From positions 1-39,227 of IMG/VR virus record IMGVR_UViG_3300008262_000131: a stretch of DNA of 39,227 nt. One strand, given 5' to 3'. This document shows, one piece after another, positions 28,082 to 35,752 of the stretch (position 1 is its first letter; the number at the start of each line of letters is the position of its first letter). The translations under genes were made by a program, and so were the position numbers. This DNA comes from a virus. The notes under the pieces are model-generated. The model was given only the letters and a program-made list of their open reading frames with translations, was not told where the DNA came from and did no database searches.

Positions 28082-28465
28082 ATGAAAGTAAATTTATATG
28101 ATAAATCTAGTGGGCTTGGTTCTGAAGAAATAAACGTTATTCAGGACTTTTTGAGATTTTGTCAAAAAAACTCTCCACTTAAGAAAGACGTTGATATCCA
28201 TCTTCTTGGTGAACGTTTTGGTAAAATGACCACAGGTAGTGAAATCACTGGTAGAATTAAAGTACTTGCGGGTGGAAGAATGTTAATTGACATTTTAAGA
28301 ACTGTTGCTCACGAGTGGGTTCATGAGTTTGCTCGTCAAAGAAATATCAAGTTACAAGGGTTTAACACCCAATCTCAAGAGAATTATGCTAATACTGAAG
28401 CAGGTATTATGATTCGTATGTACGAAAAAAGTAATCCACAACTAACTGCGTTGTTGTATAATTAA
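28082..28465 (+). CDS. HExxH metallopeptidase-like protein
   Basis: 127 residues. HEWVHEFARQ carries HExxH (His77, Glu78, His81). Glu100 in SQENYANTEAG is the probable third zinc ligand, followed by a small-residue turn. The layout resembles small phage zincins. N-terminal MKVNLYDKSSGLGSEEINVI; TATTTAT 7 bases before ATG. The second HExxH protein of the window (see 10236) but not closely similar. Substrate unknown. Confidence 0.78.
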   Translation: MKVNLYDKSSGLGSEEINVIQDFLRFCQKNSPLKKDVDIHLLGERFGKMTTGSEITGRIKVLAGGRMLIDILRTVAHEWVHEFARQRNIKLQGFNTQSQENYANTEAGIMIRMYEKSNPQLTALLYN

Positions 28466-28476
28466 GAAAGATTATG

Positions 28477-28484
28477 TATATTTG
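28477..28484 (+). promoter_or_regulatory. TAnnTTTG promoter box
   Basis: TATATTTG, 4 bases (TCCT), ATG at 28489. Read as codons it gives the false start MYICP. Confidence 0.55.
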
Positions 28485-28488
28485 TCCT

Positions 28489-28695
28489 ATGGATAGGGAC
28501 TTTCAATGGATACGTAAGGTAATTGGTTCGATTACCCACTTTGGACAAATTCAATCTGCCGAAAATCTGATTGATTTTTATGTTAAAAAATATGAAAATT
28601 CTGAAGAATTAACACAATATTCTTTGGACTTTGAATGTAGTATTGTTTCCTTAAAGAAAAGTTTAATTAGTAAAAAGGCAATTCTTGAATTATGA
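28489..28695 (+). CDS. Small protein of unknown function, common phage type
   Basis: 68 residues, MDRDFQWIRKVIGSITHFGQ, with IQSAENLIDFYVKKYENSEE and a Lys-rich end. All-helical appearance. Small proteins with a similar W-I-x-K start and cysteine/helix pattern occur in many phages; role unknown. Its stop overlaps the next start (ATGA), indicating coupled translation. Confidence 0.72.
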   Translation: MDRDFQWIRKVIGSITHFGQIQSAENLIDFYVKKYENSEELTQYSLDFECSIVSLKKSLISKKAILEL

Positions 28696-29288
28696 TTGAA
28701 AAAATAAAAGAACTTTATTGGTCTAAAATCGGTTATAAGGTAAGAGGTTTTTTTACCTCAGTTGGTAATTTAATTAAATGGTTCCCTATCATTTGGAAAG
28801 ACAGGGATTGGGATGACCATTATATTTTTGAGGTTTTTAAGTTTAAGTTAGAAAAACAAGCTAAGTACATTAAAGAAAAAGGATTTCACACTAATTCAGA
28901 CCTTGATGCTAAAAGAATGATGTTATGTGTCAAACTGATGGAAAAAGTTCAGGAAGAATTTTATGTTATGGAATATATGGACTATGAAGATAAAGATTTT
29001 TTCTTTGTTCCAACAGGTGATGATATCGAAGATGATTTAGGTGGTTATTATATGGAGACCCGTTTGAAAAAAGAAAACTTAAATGATTTTTTCAAAAAAT
29101 ACCCATTAGTTTACAAAAAAATTGTTACCAACAAAAAACATCAAATTTTTAAAATTGACAACGAGGATTTAACTTCATACGATGTTAAATCAAGAATTGC
29201 CTTGAATATTGGAAGATACAATCACGAAAGGGCAAGGAAATTACTTTTCAAAGTATTGAGTGAAAATATTGAAAGATGGTGGAACTAG
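28692..29288 (+). CDS. Conserved phage protein with WFPIIWKDRDWD motif
   Basis: 198 residues. LIKWFPIIWKDRDWDDHYIF near residues 28-47 is a signature I associate with a widespread phage protein of unknown function. Then HTNSDLDAKRMMLCVKLMEK and a Lys/Asp-rich C-terminal half ending with ALNIGRYNHERARKLLFKVL. No catalytic motif. Overlaps the previous gene by 4 bp and the next convergent gene by 4 bp. Confidence 0.8.
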   Translation: MIEKIKELYWSKIGYKVRGFFTSVGNLIKWFPIIWKDRDWDDHYIFEVFKFKLEKQAKYIKEKGFHTNSDLDAKRMMLCVKLMEKVQEEFYVMEYMDYEDKDFFFVPTGDDIEDDLGGYYMETRLKKENLNDFFKKYPLVYKKIVTNKKHQIFKIDNEDLTSYDVKSRIALNIGRYNHERARKLLFKVLSENIERWWN

Positions 29289-29602
29289 TTTATAGTTTCA
29301 CTTTCTTCAGTAGTTTCTTGTACTTCTTCTACCGTAGGTTCTTCTGTTTTATCTTTTGATTTTCTATAACCTAAAAGAGTTGCTCCAATACCAACAAGGA
29401 TTATTGATTGTGTTATAACGTCAATATCTTTGTTTAAAAACATTTTATCGATACAACCCATAAAGAATGTTAAACCTCCGATAAACACGATGTAAAGACC
29501 CGCAGTTCCACTTCCTGATGTCTTTCCTGAACTATTGGAAGTCATCTCGGCAAATGAAAACTGTTTAATGTTTCCGATTTGTTTTTTAATGTATTCTTTC
29601 AT
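29285..29602 (-). CDS. Small membrane protein with two helices
   Basis: 105 residues, MKEYIKKQIGNIKQFSFAEM, a Gly/Ser linker (TSNSSGKTSGSGTAG), hydrophobic segments GLYIVFIGGLTFFMGCI and IDVITQSIILVGIGATLLGY, then an acidic Thr/Glu tail. Probable two-pass inner-membrane protein with both ends on the same side. Starts 2 bases after the stop of 29605-29745. Function unknown. Confidence 0.75.
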   Translation of the reverse strand: MKEYIKKQIGNIKQFSFAEMTSNSSGKTSGSGTAGLYIVFIGGLTFFMGCIDKMFLNKDIDVITQSIILVGIGATLLGYRKSKDKTEEPTVEEVQETTEESETIN

Positions 29603-29604
29603 GT

Positions 29605-29745
29605 TTATCTCCCTTGACCTCTGTAAGGTTTTTTGTAATTCTTACTTCTTTTATTTGCGGTAAATTTCTTTGTTGATTTACCTGATTTCTTAACTCCGAA
29701 TGAAACCTTCGTTGAGTTAGATGATTTAGTTGTTTTAGCTGCCAT
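29605..29745 (-). CDS. Small Lys/Arg-rich protein ending YRGQGR
   Basis: 46 residues: MAAKTTKSSNSTKVSFGVKK, KSTKKFTANKRSKNYKKPYR and GQGR at the end. About one third of the residues are Lys or Arg. Very similar short basic proteins with the YRGQGR end are common in phages of Bacteroidota; nucleic-acid binding is likely, but no function is established that I know of. Upstream of the 29285 membrane protein, 2-bp gap. Confidence 0.75.
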   Translation of the reverse strand: MAAKTTKSSNSTKVSFGVKKSGKSTKKFTANKRSKNYKKPYRGQGR

Positions 29746-29814
29746 TATTTCATTTATTTAGCAATAAGTATACTTTTTTTTAAAATTTCATCTATTTATA
29801 TAAAAAGTTTTTTT

Positions 29815-31152
29815 ATGAAAAAAATAGTTAGGTTAACTGAAAATGATTTAGTTGCAATTATACAGAAAGTTATTAGCGAACAAACTCCTGATAGAAAAAG
29901 ATTTATATCTCAGTCATCAAGTAAATTAACTCAAGGTGAAGGTGGTTATTCAGAAAAGTATGAGTTATTTAAATCTAAAGGTGAAAATACTGAAGATAAT
30001 GAAAAGTTTATGGATTTATACCGTGAAGCTCAATCATTAGTTTACCAAGAAAATCAAAATGGGTACGTAAAAAATATTCTTACGGGTCAAGACCAAATCG
30101 ACCTATGGGGAAAAATAAAAACTGACGACATGTATTTCGCTGCGGATATTATTAAAAAAGTAAAAAATTCTGAAGGTCGAGATAGATATAAATACTGTAG
30201 ATTAGGAACAAGACAATCATTTTCTGAACTTGAGAAATTACCAAAACAGAAACTACCAAATAAGTCTGAGACACCACCAGAACTTGATACGGTTATAATT
30301 CCATCCGAAGTTGTACAACAAGATTTTTTTGATAATAATAGTTGGAGATTAAAACCGGCAGGCGAAAATGAATTTTATCAAACTTTTGTTGAACCATACA
30401 AGACTGCGTTAGACAATCTTAGACAAACTTACCCTAATGCGGGAATATGTATACAAAGTATTTCTTTAGAATCAAGTGCTAGCCGATTTAGAAATCAAGG
30501 TGAGGCCAAAGATTTAAGTTTTGAAAAATTATCAGAAGCAAGAGCAGCAACTGTTGAAAACTTTTTAATGAAAAATTATGAAAATTTAAAAGGTGGGTGG
30601 TGTACAGGTAAACGTAATACGACTATAAATGCTAAAGGTCAAAATGGTGATGGTACATCTGGCCCAAATCCACCTAAGGGATATAGTTTTTTACCTAAAG
30701 GTGTTGATTACAATTTTAATAATTTTGTCACACCCAATACACCACAAGCAACAACTTTAGAAAAGAAAAGAAATGAATTTGGGACTCCTGAACCCGCGGA
30801 TAAAGGTGGTGCTAAAGCATATGAAAAATACAGATATGTTAGACCAACAGTAAAAATACAAATATTTTACGATGTTGACGCTCCAGGTGATAGAGATGTA
30901 ACTTTACCAGATAGTACTCCTCCTGAAAAAATAACAAACCCAAGTCAAAAATATTGGGCAATGCTATACAAATGGAAATTTAGTTTAACTGGCGGAGGTT
31001 CAGGTAGACGTAAAAAAAGAAGAGGTAATAAACACGGTTCAATAAAAACTCAATCATGTGACGACGCAGTTTCAATGTGTGTTAGAAAAACACAAAGTGA
31101 CGCAAAACGTCACTTTGAAAAAAAGAAAAAAGACCAAATAAGTTACCATTAA
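29815..31152 (+). CDS. RLTE-tagged protein with OmpA-like domain
   Basis: 445 residues. Tag MKKIVRLTENDLVAIIQKVI then SEQ. Residues 25-165 are unrecognised. From about 168, NSWRLKPAGENEFYQTFVEP, ISLESSASRFRNQGEAKDL, LSEARAATVENFLMKN and ITINAKGQNG follow the order of an OmpA-type peptidoglycan-binding domain, with longer loops. The C-terminus is highly basic (GRRKKRRGNKHGS). It may bind cell wall as part of a virion. TATTTAT about 19 bases upstream of ATG. The codons near the 3' end form a 10-bp hairpin (31093-31117). Confidence 0.75.
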   Translation: MKKIVRLTENDLVAIIQKVISEQTPDRKRFISQSSSKLTQGEGGYSEKYELFKSKGENTEDNEKFMDLYREAQSLVYQENQNGYVKNILTGQDQIDLWGKIKTDDMYFAADIIKKVKNSEGRDRYKYCRLGTRQSFSELEKLPKQKLPNKSETPPELDTVIIPSEVVQQDFFDNNSWRLKPAGENEFYQTFVEPYKTALDNLRQTYPNAGICIQSISLESSASRFRNQGEAKDLSFEKLSEARAATVENFLMKNYENLKGGWCTGKRNTTINAKGQNGDGTSGPNPPKGYSFLPKGVDYNFNNFVTPNTPQATTLEKKRNEFGTPEPADKGGAKAYEKYRYVRPTVKIQIFYDVDAPGDRDVTLPDSTPPEKITNPSQKYWAMLYKWKFSLTGGGSGRRKKRRGNKHGSIKTQSCDDAVSMCVRKTQSDAKRHFEKKKKDQISYH

Positions 31153-31167
31153 TTATGGTAACTTATT
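31137..31167. terminator. Bidirectional terminator between convergent genes
   Basis: Perfect 13-bp inverted repeat AATAAGTTACCAT / ATGGTAACTTATT with a 5-base loop, spanning the stop of 29815 and the end of 31163. T-rich on the right for the plus strand; short T content on the other side. Confidence 0.6.
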
Positions 31168-31696
31168 TTAATGTTTGATTAGAAAGAACACCAACAATGT
31201 AGATTGAATTACATTTATTTAATCCAACTTGGAAGTTAACTTTTATTAATTTTTTATCATCCATAATTTCTCTATGAGAATCTGATTTTAAAAAATTATT
31301 GAATAACCTTTTTGCTAATCCTTTATTGGTTTGTTTATTTAAAGTTTTACCTACACCTGCCAAAGAAATTACTTCACTCATTTCTAAATTTACACCTGAT
31401 GTTTTTGACATTTGAGGGTAAAAAAAGGCATATCTATCAACTAAAGAGTAAAACTTAGAACCTACCTCTTGTTCGTGTGAAATGTCTTCAAGTTTTGAAA
31501 GGTAATTTACTTGGCATTCAGTCAAGCAAACTAAAGATTTATCTTCAACTATTTTGTGACCCAAACTATCACATCTTTTGTAATAAAGAATCATAAATTC
31601 CTTTTGTATTTCTTGCAAATTGAGATGACTTGGTAATTGTGAGTTTGCAACTAAACTAATCATCACTAAAACAAGAGAAAGAAATAAGTTTTTCAT
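31163..31696 (-). CDS. Secreted CAP/SCP-like protein
   Basis: 177 residues. Signal peptide MKNLFLSLVLVMISLVANSQ. In the mature part EMSEVISLAG, AKRLFNNFLKSDSHREIMDD and FQVGLNKCNSIYIVGVLS line up in order with the GENIA, W-x-x-S-x-x-H-R-x-x-I-L and vGvG...Y-x-x-q-v segments of CAP (SCP/PR1) domains, although the match is divergent. Such proteins act outside the cytoplasm; their activities vary. In a phage it could alter the host periplasm or surface. Assignment moderate. Confidence 0.6.
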   Translation of the reverse strand: MKNLFLSLVLVMISLVANSQLPSHLNLQEIQKEFMILYYKRCDSLGHKIVEDKSLVCLTECQVNYLSKLEDISHEQEVGSKFYSLVDRYAFFYPQMSKTSGVNLEMSEVISLAGVGKTLNKQTNKGLAKRLFNNFLKSDSHREIMDDKKLIKVNFQVGLNKCNSIYIVGVLSNQTLK

Positions 31697-31810
31697 AGGA
31701 CTTGATTATTTAATTATTAATACAAATATATACAAAATATTCTTCCACACAAATATATTTATAAATAAAACGAACTCTGTTCATAAACTTTAAACCCACG
31801 TTAATGGATA

Positions 31811-32014
31811 ATGACGAAAATGAAACGAATTCTAAAGGAAAATGTTGCCACTTATTGCCTTATGCTCGCAATGTTTTTCAATCCAATAGGGTTCGACATA
31901 ATGTTCAAAGCAATTTTGGATTACACAAATTCTTATTGGATTACCACAGGAATTTTTTACTGTATTTCAGCATTGTTCTTTGGGTTGTATTTCTTATTAC
32001 GAAGTAAAAAATGA
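31811..32014 (+). CDS. Small two-helix membrane protein with LKEN tag
   Basis: 67 residues. MTKMKRILKENVATYCLMLA: from the second ATG (31820) the start MKRILKENV resembles the IKKVLREE class. Hydrophobic segments VATYCLMLAMFFNPIGF and WITTGIFYCISALFFGLYFL, with a basic end RSKK. TATTTATAAATA lies 50 bases upstream. The stop overlaps the next start (ATGA), so translation is coupled to 32011. Confidence 0.7.
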   Translation: MTKMKRILKENVATYCLMLAMFFNPIGFDIMFKAILDYTNSYWITTGIFYCISALFFGLYFLLRSKK

Positions 32015-32610
32015 ATATCAAAAAACTTATCAAAAAAGTTCTTACAGAATCGGTGGAAAAACCACTTATCTCAGAACACCTTAATTATCATATAACAAAT
32101 GAAGTTCCATTAAATGATAATATCTTTAGATTTGGTTCTGAGGAATTCTTTAATGTTATTCAAGAAGCTCGTGAGTTATATTACGAGGGAATGGTTGAAT
32201 TAAGTGAAGATGATGTTGAACTTGTTGAATCTGATTTTGGAACACAGGTTAAATTATCAAGTGGTAGAGTTGTTTACTTGGATACTCCGATGGAAGAATC
32301 ATTTATTTCTGAAGCTGAATATAACGGAAAGAAAGTTGAACTTGGTAAACCAAGAAGAAATACTGGTGGTGGTAAGAAATATGTTGTTTATGTTAAAAAC
32401 CCATCAACAGGTAGAGTTAAGAAAATTTCATTTGGTGATGTTCATGGTGGATTAACAGCTAAGGTATCCAATCCTAAAGCACGTAAATCATTTGCTGCAA
32501 GACATCAGTGTGCTAAGAAAAAAGATAGATTAACGGCTGGTTATTGGGCATGTCGTTTAAACCGTTTTGGTTATTTGTGGGGTGGTAAAACTTATCCAGG
32601 ATTTTGGTAA
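32011..32610 (+). CDS. LTES-tagged protein with DUF5872-like C-terminus
   Basis: 199 residues. Tag MNIKKLIKKVLTESVEKP. The acidic middle (LYYEGMVELSEDDVELVESD) is followed by a basic C-terminal domain: KKYVVYVKNPSTGRVKKISF, KARKSFAARHQCAKKK and AGYWACRLNRFGYLWGG. The YVKNP-GRVKKI-FG, NPxxRxSFxARHxC, YWxCR pattern is that of DUF5872, common in large tailed phages and often near head-assembly genes. A structural role is therefore plausible but not proven. Followed by the cupin gene after 1 base. Confidence 0.8.
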   Translation: MNIKKLIKKVLTESVEKPLISEHLNYHITNEVPLNDNIFRFGSEEFFNVIQEARELYYEGMVELSEDDVELVESDFGTQVKLSSGRVVYLDTPMEESFISEAEYNGKKVELGKPRRNTGGGKKYVVYVKNPSTGRVKKISFGDVHGGLTAKVSNPKARKSFAARHQCAKKKDRLTAGYWACRLNRFGYLWGGKTYPGFW

Positions 32611-32611
32611 T

Positions 32612-32878
32612 ATGAAACCGTATAAAGATAGAAAATTAACAGAAACTTCAAAGATTAGAGTTTTTAAATCCAATGTTGATAGTGGTGAACTACAATGGCA
32701 TCGTGATAGAGAAGATAGATTGATTGAAGTGGTTCAGGGTGAAGGGTGGAAATTCCAAATGGATAATCAATTACCAATAGAATTAACTGAAGGACAAGTA
32801 TTATTAATCCCTGAAGGAACTTATCATAGAATTTTTAAAGGAAAAACTGATTTAGAATTAAAGATTGATTTTATTTAG
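32612..32878 (+). CDS. Small cupin-fold protein
   Basis: 88 residues from ATG 32612 (MKPYKDRKLTETSKIRVFKS), 1 base after the preceding stop; the earlier in-frame start would overlap the DUF5872-like gene. LQWHRDREDRLIEVVQGEGW and VLLIPEGTYHRIF are the two cupin motifs (H-x-D..., then P-x-G-x-x-H), giving likely metal ligands His and His. Enzyme or sugar-binding role cannot be told. Overlaps the convergent 32871 gene by 8 bp. Confidence 0.8.
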   Translation: MKPYKDRKLTETSKIRVFKSNVDSGELQWHRDREDRLIEVVQGEGWKFQMDNQLPIELTEGQVLLIPEGTYHRIFKGKTDLELKIDFI

Positions 32879-33491
32879 TGATTCTATCGATAATCAATTC
32901 CATAAGTCGTTTTAAGAAATTACCTGAAATTGTTATTAATCCAAATGCTGATAATGATTTAACTAACATTTCAGTATCTTTCATATCCCAAATACCCTCA
33001 GAAACAGCATCATATATCATTGGTATAATCGGAACCAAGAATGCGTAACTTAACATATTTGTTACAGTAAATGCTGATAAATTCAAACTCTTTAAAAAAC
33101 CTGCTAAAACAGTTTTAAGTTGATTGGCTTTGATTGCACCCAATTTAAATGGTTCTTCAAGTCCATCTTCTTTAATCTTTTTAATAATTGATTTGGTAAA
33201 ACTTCTTTCTTGAAAGAATATTACTGAAGCAATACCTGCGGCAATTAATGATAAATCTTTTTCAGTTAATTCAGGTACCTGTCCATTTAACCATTGCATA
33301 ATTGGCCCCATGAACCCTCCGATTGCCGCTCCCCATGTGAGCATCATCTTTAAGTTTATCGAAGCGTGAGATTTGGTGTCTTCAATAATCTTTTTTGTTA
33401 GTTCAACACCATCCTCTTGAACTTCTTTAATCCTGTCATTTATTGCTTCAAGGATAATTTGTTTTTGAGATTCTTTAATTAGATATTTCAT
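32871..33491 (-). CDS. IKES-tagged polytopic membrane protein
   Basis: 206 residues, MKYLIKESQKQIILEAINDR, the ITES tag with Lys for Thr. After a charged helix come hydrophobic segments MMLTWGAAIGGFMGPIMQWL, LSLIAAGIASVIFF, NMLSYAFLVPIIPMIYDAV and SLSAFGLITISG. Perhaps four membrane or buried helices. Divergent from 33507 with only 15 bp between the two start codons. Function unknown. Confidence 0.78.
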   Translation of the reverse strand: MKYLIKESQKQIILEAINDRIKEVQEDGVELTKKIIEDTKSHASINLKMMLTWGAAIGGFMGPIMQWLNGQVPELTEKDLSLIAAGIASVIFFQERSFTKSIIKKIKEDGLEEPFKLGAIKANQLKTVLAGFLKSLNLSAFTVTNMLSYAFLVPIIPMIYDAVSEGIWDMKDTEMLVKSLSAFGLITISGNFLKRLMELIIDRITK

Positions 33492-33506
33492 TATATTTAT
33501 AAATAT
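33492..33506. promoter_or_regulatory. 15-bp palindromic gap shared by two divergent start codons
   Basis: The whole gap is TATATTTATAAATAT; 33493-33506 is a perfect 14-bp palindrome containing TATTTAT on both strands. It must carry the start signals for both 32871 (minus) and 33507 (plus), leaving almost no room for leaders. Confidence 0.6.
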
Positions 33507-34109
33507 ATGAGTAAGAAATTAAATCCTGAACTTAAACCTGGTGATAGAATTGTAATCATTGAACTTTTGGGTGAACCTCAATTATCTTTTGGTGATAGAG
33601 GAACCGTTACTAAAATTCAAAGTGGCCCTGGATTCACTCAGTATGTTGTTAAATGGGACAATGGGTCAAGTCTTTATTTATTGGATGAGGATAAATGGAT
33701 GTATGAGTCTGAGTTTGATGAAATGAGAGAAAGAAAAATGAAAAAAAATATACAAGAAAATAAATCGACTGATTTAACACAACATGCGATGTTAGTAAAA
33801 CATTTTAACATGTTGTTTATAAAAAGATATCTAAATAAATTAAGAGAAGCTAGTGTTGTTAATATGTTTGCGGCGGCACCATATCTTTATATGGGTAAAG
33901 AAAGATTAGCTCATGAACACAAGTATAATGACACTAACGAAGCATTTGATGAATTAGTTGATATGGCGGATAAGGCTCAAGGTGAAATGGTAAACGGAGT
34001 AATCAGTATACTTGAAGATGAAAATAAAGAAGTAACAGTGGAAAATATTAATTCTGCTTTAAGAAGATACGCTCCAAAAATTATTTCGTTTTACGCAAAT
34101 TATTTCTAA
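33507..34109 (+). CDS. DUF4314-like N-terminal domain fused to a helical domain
   Basis: 200 residues. LKPGDRIVIIELLGEPQLSF, DRGTVTKIQSGPGF and VVKWDNGSSLYLLDEDKW form a small SH3-like barrel resembling DUF4314. From about residue 85 a helical domain follows (HAMLVKHFNMLFIKRYLNKL, AFDELVDMADKAQGEMVNGV). An internal KNIQENKS may be a degenerate tag. Ends 4 bases into the convergent 34106 gene. Function unknown. Confidence 0.75.
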   Translation: MSKKLNPELKPGDRIVIIELLGEPQLSFGDRGTVTKIQSGPGFTQYVVKWDNGSSLYLLDEDKWMYESEFDEMRERKMKKNIQENKSTDLTQHAMLVKHFNMLFIKRYLNKLREASVVNMFAAAPYLYMGKERLAHEHKYNDTNEAFDELVDMADKAQGEMVNGVISILEDENKEVTVENINSALRRYAPKIISFYANYF

Positions 34110-34342
34110 AGTAAAAACAAAGGATTTCTTTCACCGAAATGTCCACCAACAATATTGTAGTAATAATATTCTAAAGCATCTTCATAAGACATATCTTTTT
34201 GTAATGACTCAAGTATTTTATCACGTGAATAAAGTATTCTTACTCCATTACCAAACTCTTCAACAATTCCTGTAATACAATCATCAAATCCGTCTAATAG
34301 AATTGCTCCTTCGGCTAATTCTTCTACTTCTTCTTTTGTCAT
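34106..34342 (-). CDS. Small acidic conserved phage protein (EEFG-RILYS type)
   Basis: 78 residues: LDGFDDCITGIVEEFGNGVR, ILYSRDKILESLQKDMSYED, ALEYYYYNIVGGHFGERNP. This FDDCIxGI-EEFG-RILYS-KIL-L-MSxEDAxEYYxYNIxG pattern recurs in many tailed phages; its function is not known to me. Overlaps the RmlC-like gene stop by 4 bases (coupled). Confidence 0.8.
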   Translation of the reverse strand: MTKEEVEELAEGAILLDGFDDCITGIVEEFGNGVRILYSRDKILESLQKDMSYEDALEYYYYNIVGGHFGERNPLFLL

Positions 34343-34848
34343 TTGTTTTTATATTGTTCTAATGTGATTCCTTCGGTGTCTTTATCACTAATTCTAACTT
34401 TAAAGTTAAAACCTCTCATGTATTTGGTAATAATATCTTTTACTTCTTCTACGGTGTCCCATTGAATACATCCTTCGTGTTCTTTAGAATAATCATTATC
34501 TACTAAGTAGTTAACAACTGTTCCACTTTGAAGTGTCAAAAATCCGTGAGCGTAACCTTTTGGAATATATACCGATTCACCTGAGGTTAAAACAAATGTT
34601 TCAAGTTTACCAAAGTCCTCACTTTCTTTATCCAAGTTAACAACAAAATCAATTATTTTTCCTTGGATAACCGATAAAAGTTTTGTTTGAGCCATTGGTT
34701 CATCTTGATAGTGTAGCCCACGAAAGACAAATATATCGTCGTTTATACTAATGTTTGATTGAACCCACTTGTCAGAAAGTTTAATTGGGGTAAAAGACCC
34801 ACGATGGTCTTTAAAAACTGGTTGTAATAGTTGATAAGGTTTTTCCAT
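34339..34848 (-). CDS. dTDP-4-dehydrorhamnose 3,5-epimerase family protein (RmlC-like)
   Basis: 169 residues. DHRGSFTP (14-21), FRGLHYQ (42-48, catalytic His46), KLLSVIQGKIIDFVVNL, VYIPKGYAHGFLTL (93-106) and VNYLVDNDYSKEHEGCIQWD (likely catalytic Tyr120) follow the RmlC cupin in order and length. RmlC epimerises a dTDP-sugar in rhamnose synthesis. No other rhamnose genes are here, so the phage copy may alter host surface sugar, or act on another sugar nucleotide. Start MEKPYQLLQP. Untagged. Confidence 0.9.
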   Translation of the reverse strand: MEKPYQLLQPVFKDHRGSFTPIKLSDKWVQSNISINDDIFVFRGLHYQDEPMAQTKLLSVIQGKIIDFVVNLDKESEDFGKLETFVLTSGESVYIPKGYAHGFLTLQSGTVVNYLVDNDYSKEHEGCIQWDTVEEVKDIITKYMRGFNFKVRISDKDTEGITLEQYKNK

Positions 34849-34912
34849 GTGTAAAATATAATAAATTAATATTATTCAATCAACCGTATATTTATTTAGA
34901 AAACAATTATAT

Positions 34913-35374
34913 ATGAGAAACGCATTTTTTTTAAATATTACTGAAGAAGAAAAACAATCAATACAAGATAGACATAGAAGTCAGTATGATGGATATGTTA
35001 GTCGTGGGTTTAACACACCAAAAGAACAAATCCTTAACGTGGAAAATTTGGCGTTAGATGAAAAAGGAATTACTGTATCTAATATGGGTGAAGTTAAAGA
35101 ATATACAAACAAAGAAGTTAACCGAAAACTTAAAAAAGTTTGTGATGAGTGTAATGGTTTATATGAAGGTGAAATGTGTGAACAGTGTTCATCTATGAAA
35201 GAGGGAGAACAATGTGAGCAATGTGGAACTGAAATGAAAGAGGGTGAAACATGTGAGTGTGGAAAAGGATATACTATGGAAGAACTTGAGGAAAGTATTA
35301 AATTAAAATCAAAGGCTCCATTAGTACAAGAAAATATCAGCGAATCATTAAATTGGTTTAAGAGAATTTTGTAA
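34913..35374 (+). CDS. Tagged zinc-ribbon-like protein with repeated CxxC
   Basis: 153 residues. N-terminus FFLNITEEEKQSIQDRHRSQ is the same tag class as 20143. A Cys-rich centre has four closely spaced knuckles (CDEC, CEQC, CEQCG, CECG) separated by the repeated phrase MKEGE. Enough cysteines for two zinc sites. C-terminus VQENISESLNWFKRIL contains another ISES. TATATTTAT upstream. Function unknown; the MKEGE-CEQC duplication looks like an internal repeat. Confidence 0.8.
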   Translation: MRNAFFLNITEEEKQSIQDRHRSQYDGYVSRGFNTPKEQILNVENLALDEKGITVSNMGEVKEYTNKEVNRKLKKVCDECNGLYEGEMCEQCSSMKEGEQCEQCGTEMKEGETCECGKGYTMEELEESIKLKSKAPLVQENISESLNWFKRIL

Positions 35375-35375
35375 A

Positions 35376-35711
35376 ATGAACATCAAAGAAATAGTTGATT
35401 ATTACTATAATCCAAAATCTGAAATACTACAGGTTAGTTTCAGATTAGAGGAAGATGGTGATGATGAAATTAGAGAACATGAATTTGAACTGGACTTTAT
35501 TGAAAAGTCCGGTTTTTTCATTTTGGAAAACTATGATTATGAATCAAGTGATTTCCCAATTATATATGAAGAAGATACTGATGAACTTATAATTGACGAG
35601 GAAGCGTCAGATGAAAAAGAATATGAGGTTGATACAGATGAACTGACATCATTTATGGAAGAATATTATTCAAACAATCCAAAAAAAATTCCACCGTCCT
35701 TCTTGTTCTAA
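35376..35711 (+). CDS. Highly acidic small protein
   Basis: 111 residues, MNIKEIVDYYYNPKSEILQV. Very acidic (EEDGDDEIREHEFELDFIEK, IYEEDTDELIIDEEASDEKE), with a C-terminal PKKIPPSFLF. Begins 1 base after the zinc-ribbon gene stop, so the two are co-translated. DNA mimicry is a conceivable role for such charge but is only a guess. Confidence 0.75.
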   Translation: MNIKEIVDYYYNPKSEILQVSFRLEEDGDDEIREHEFELDFIEKSGFFILENYDYESSDFPIIYEEDTDELIIDEEASDEKEYEVDTDELTSFMEEYYSNNPKKIPPSFLF

Positions 35712-35752
35712 ATTATCCACTTTTTTATTGGTAGAGTTATATTTATGTAATA

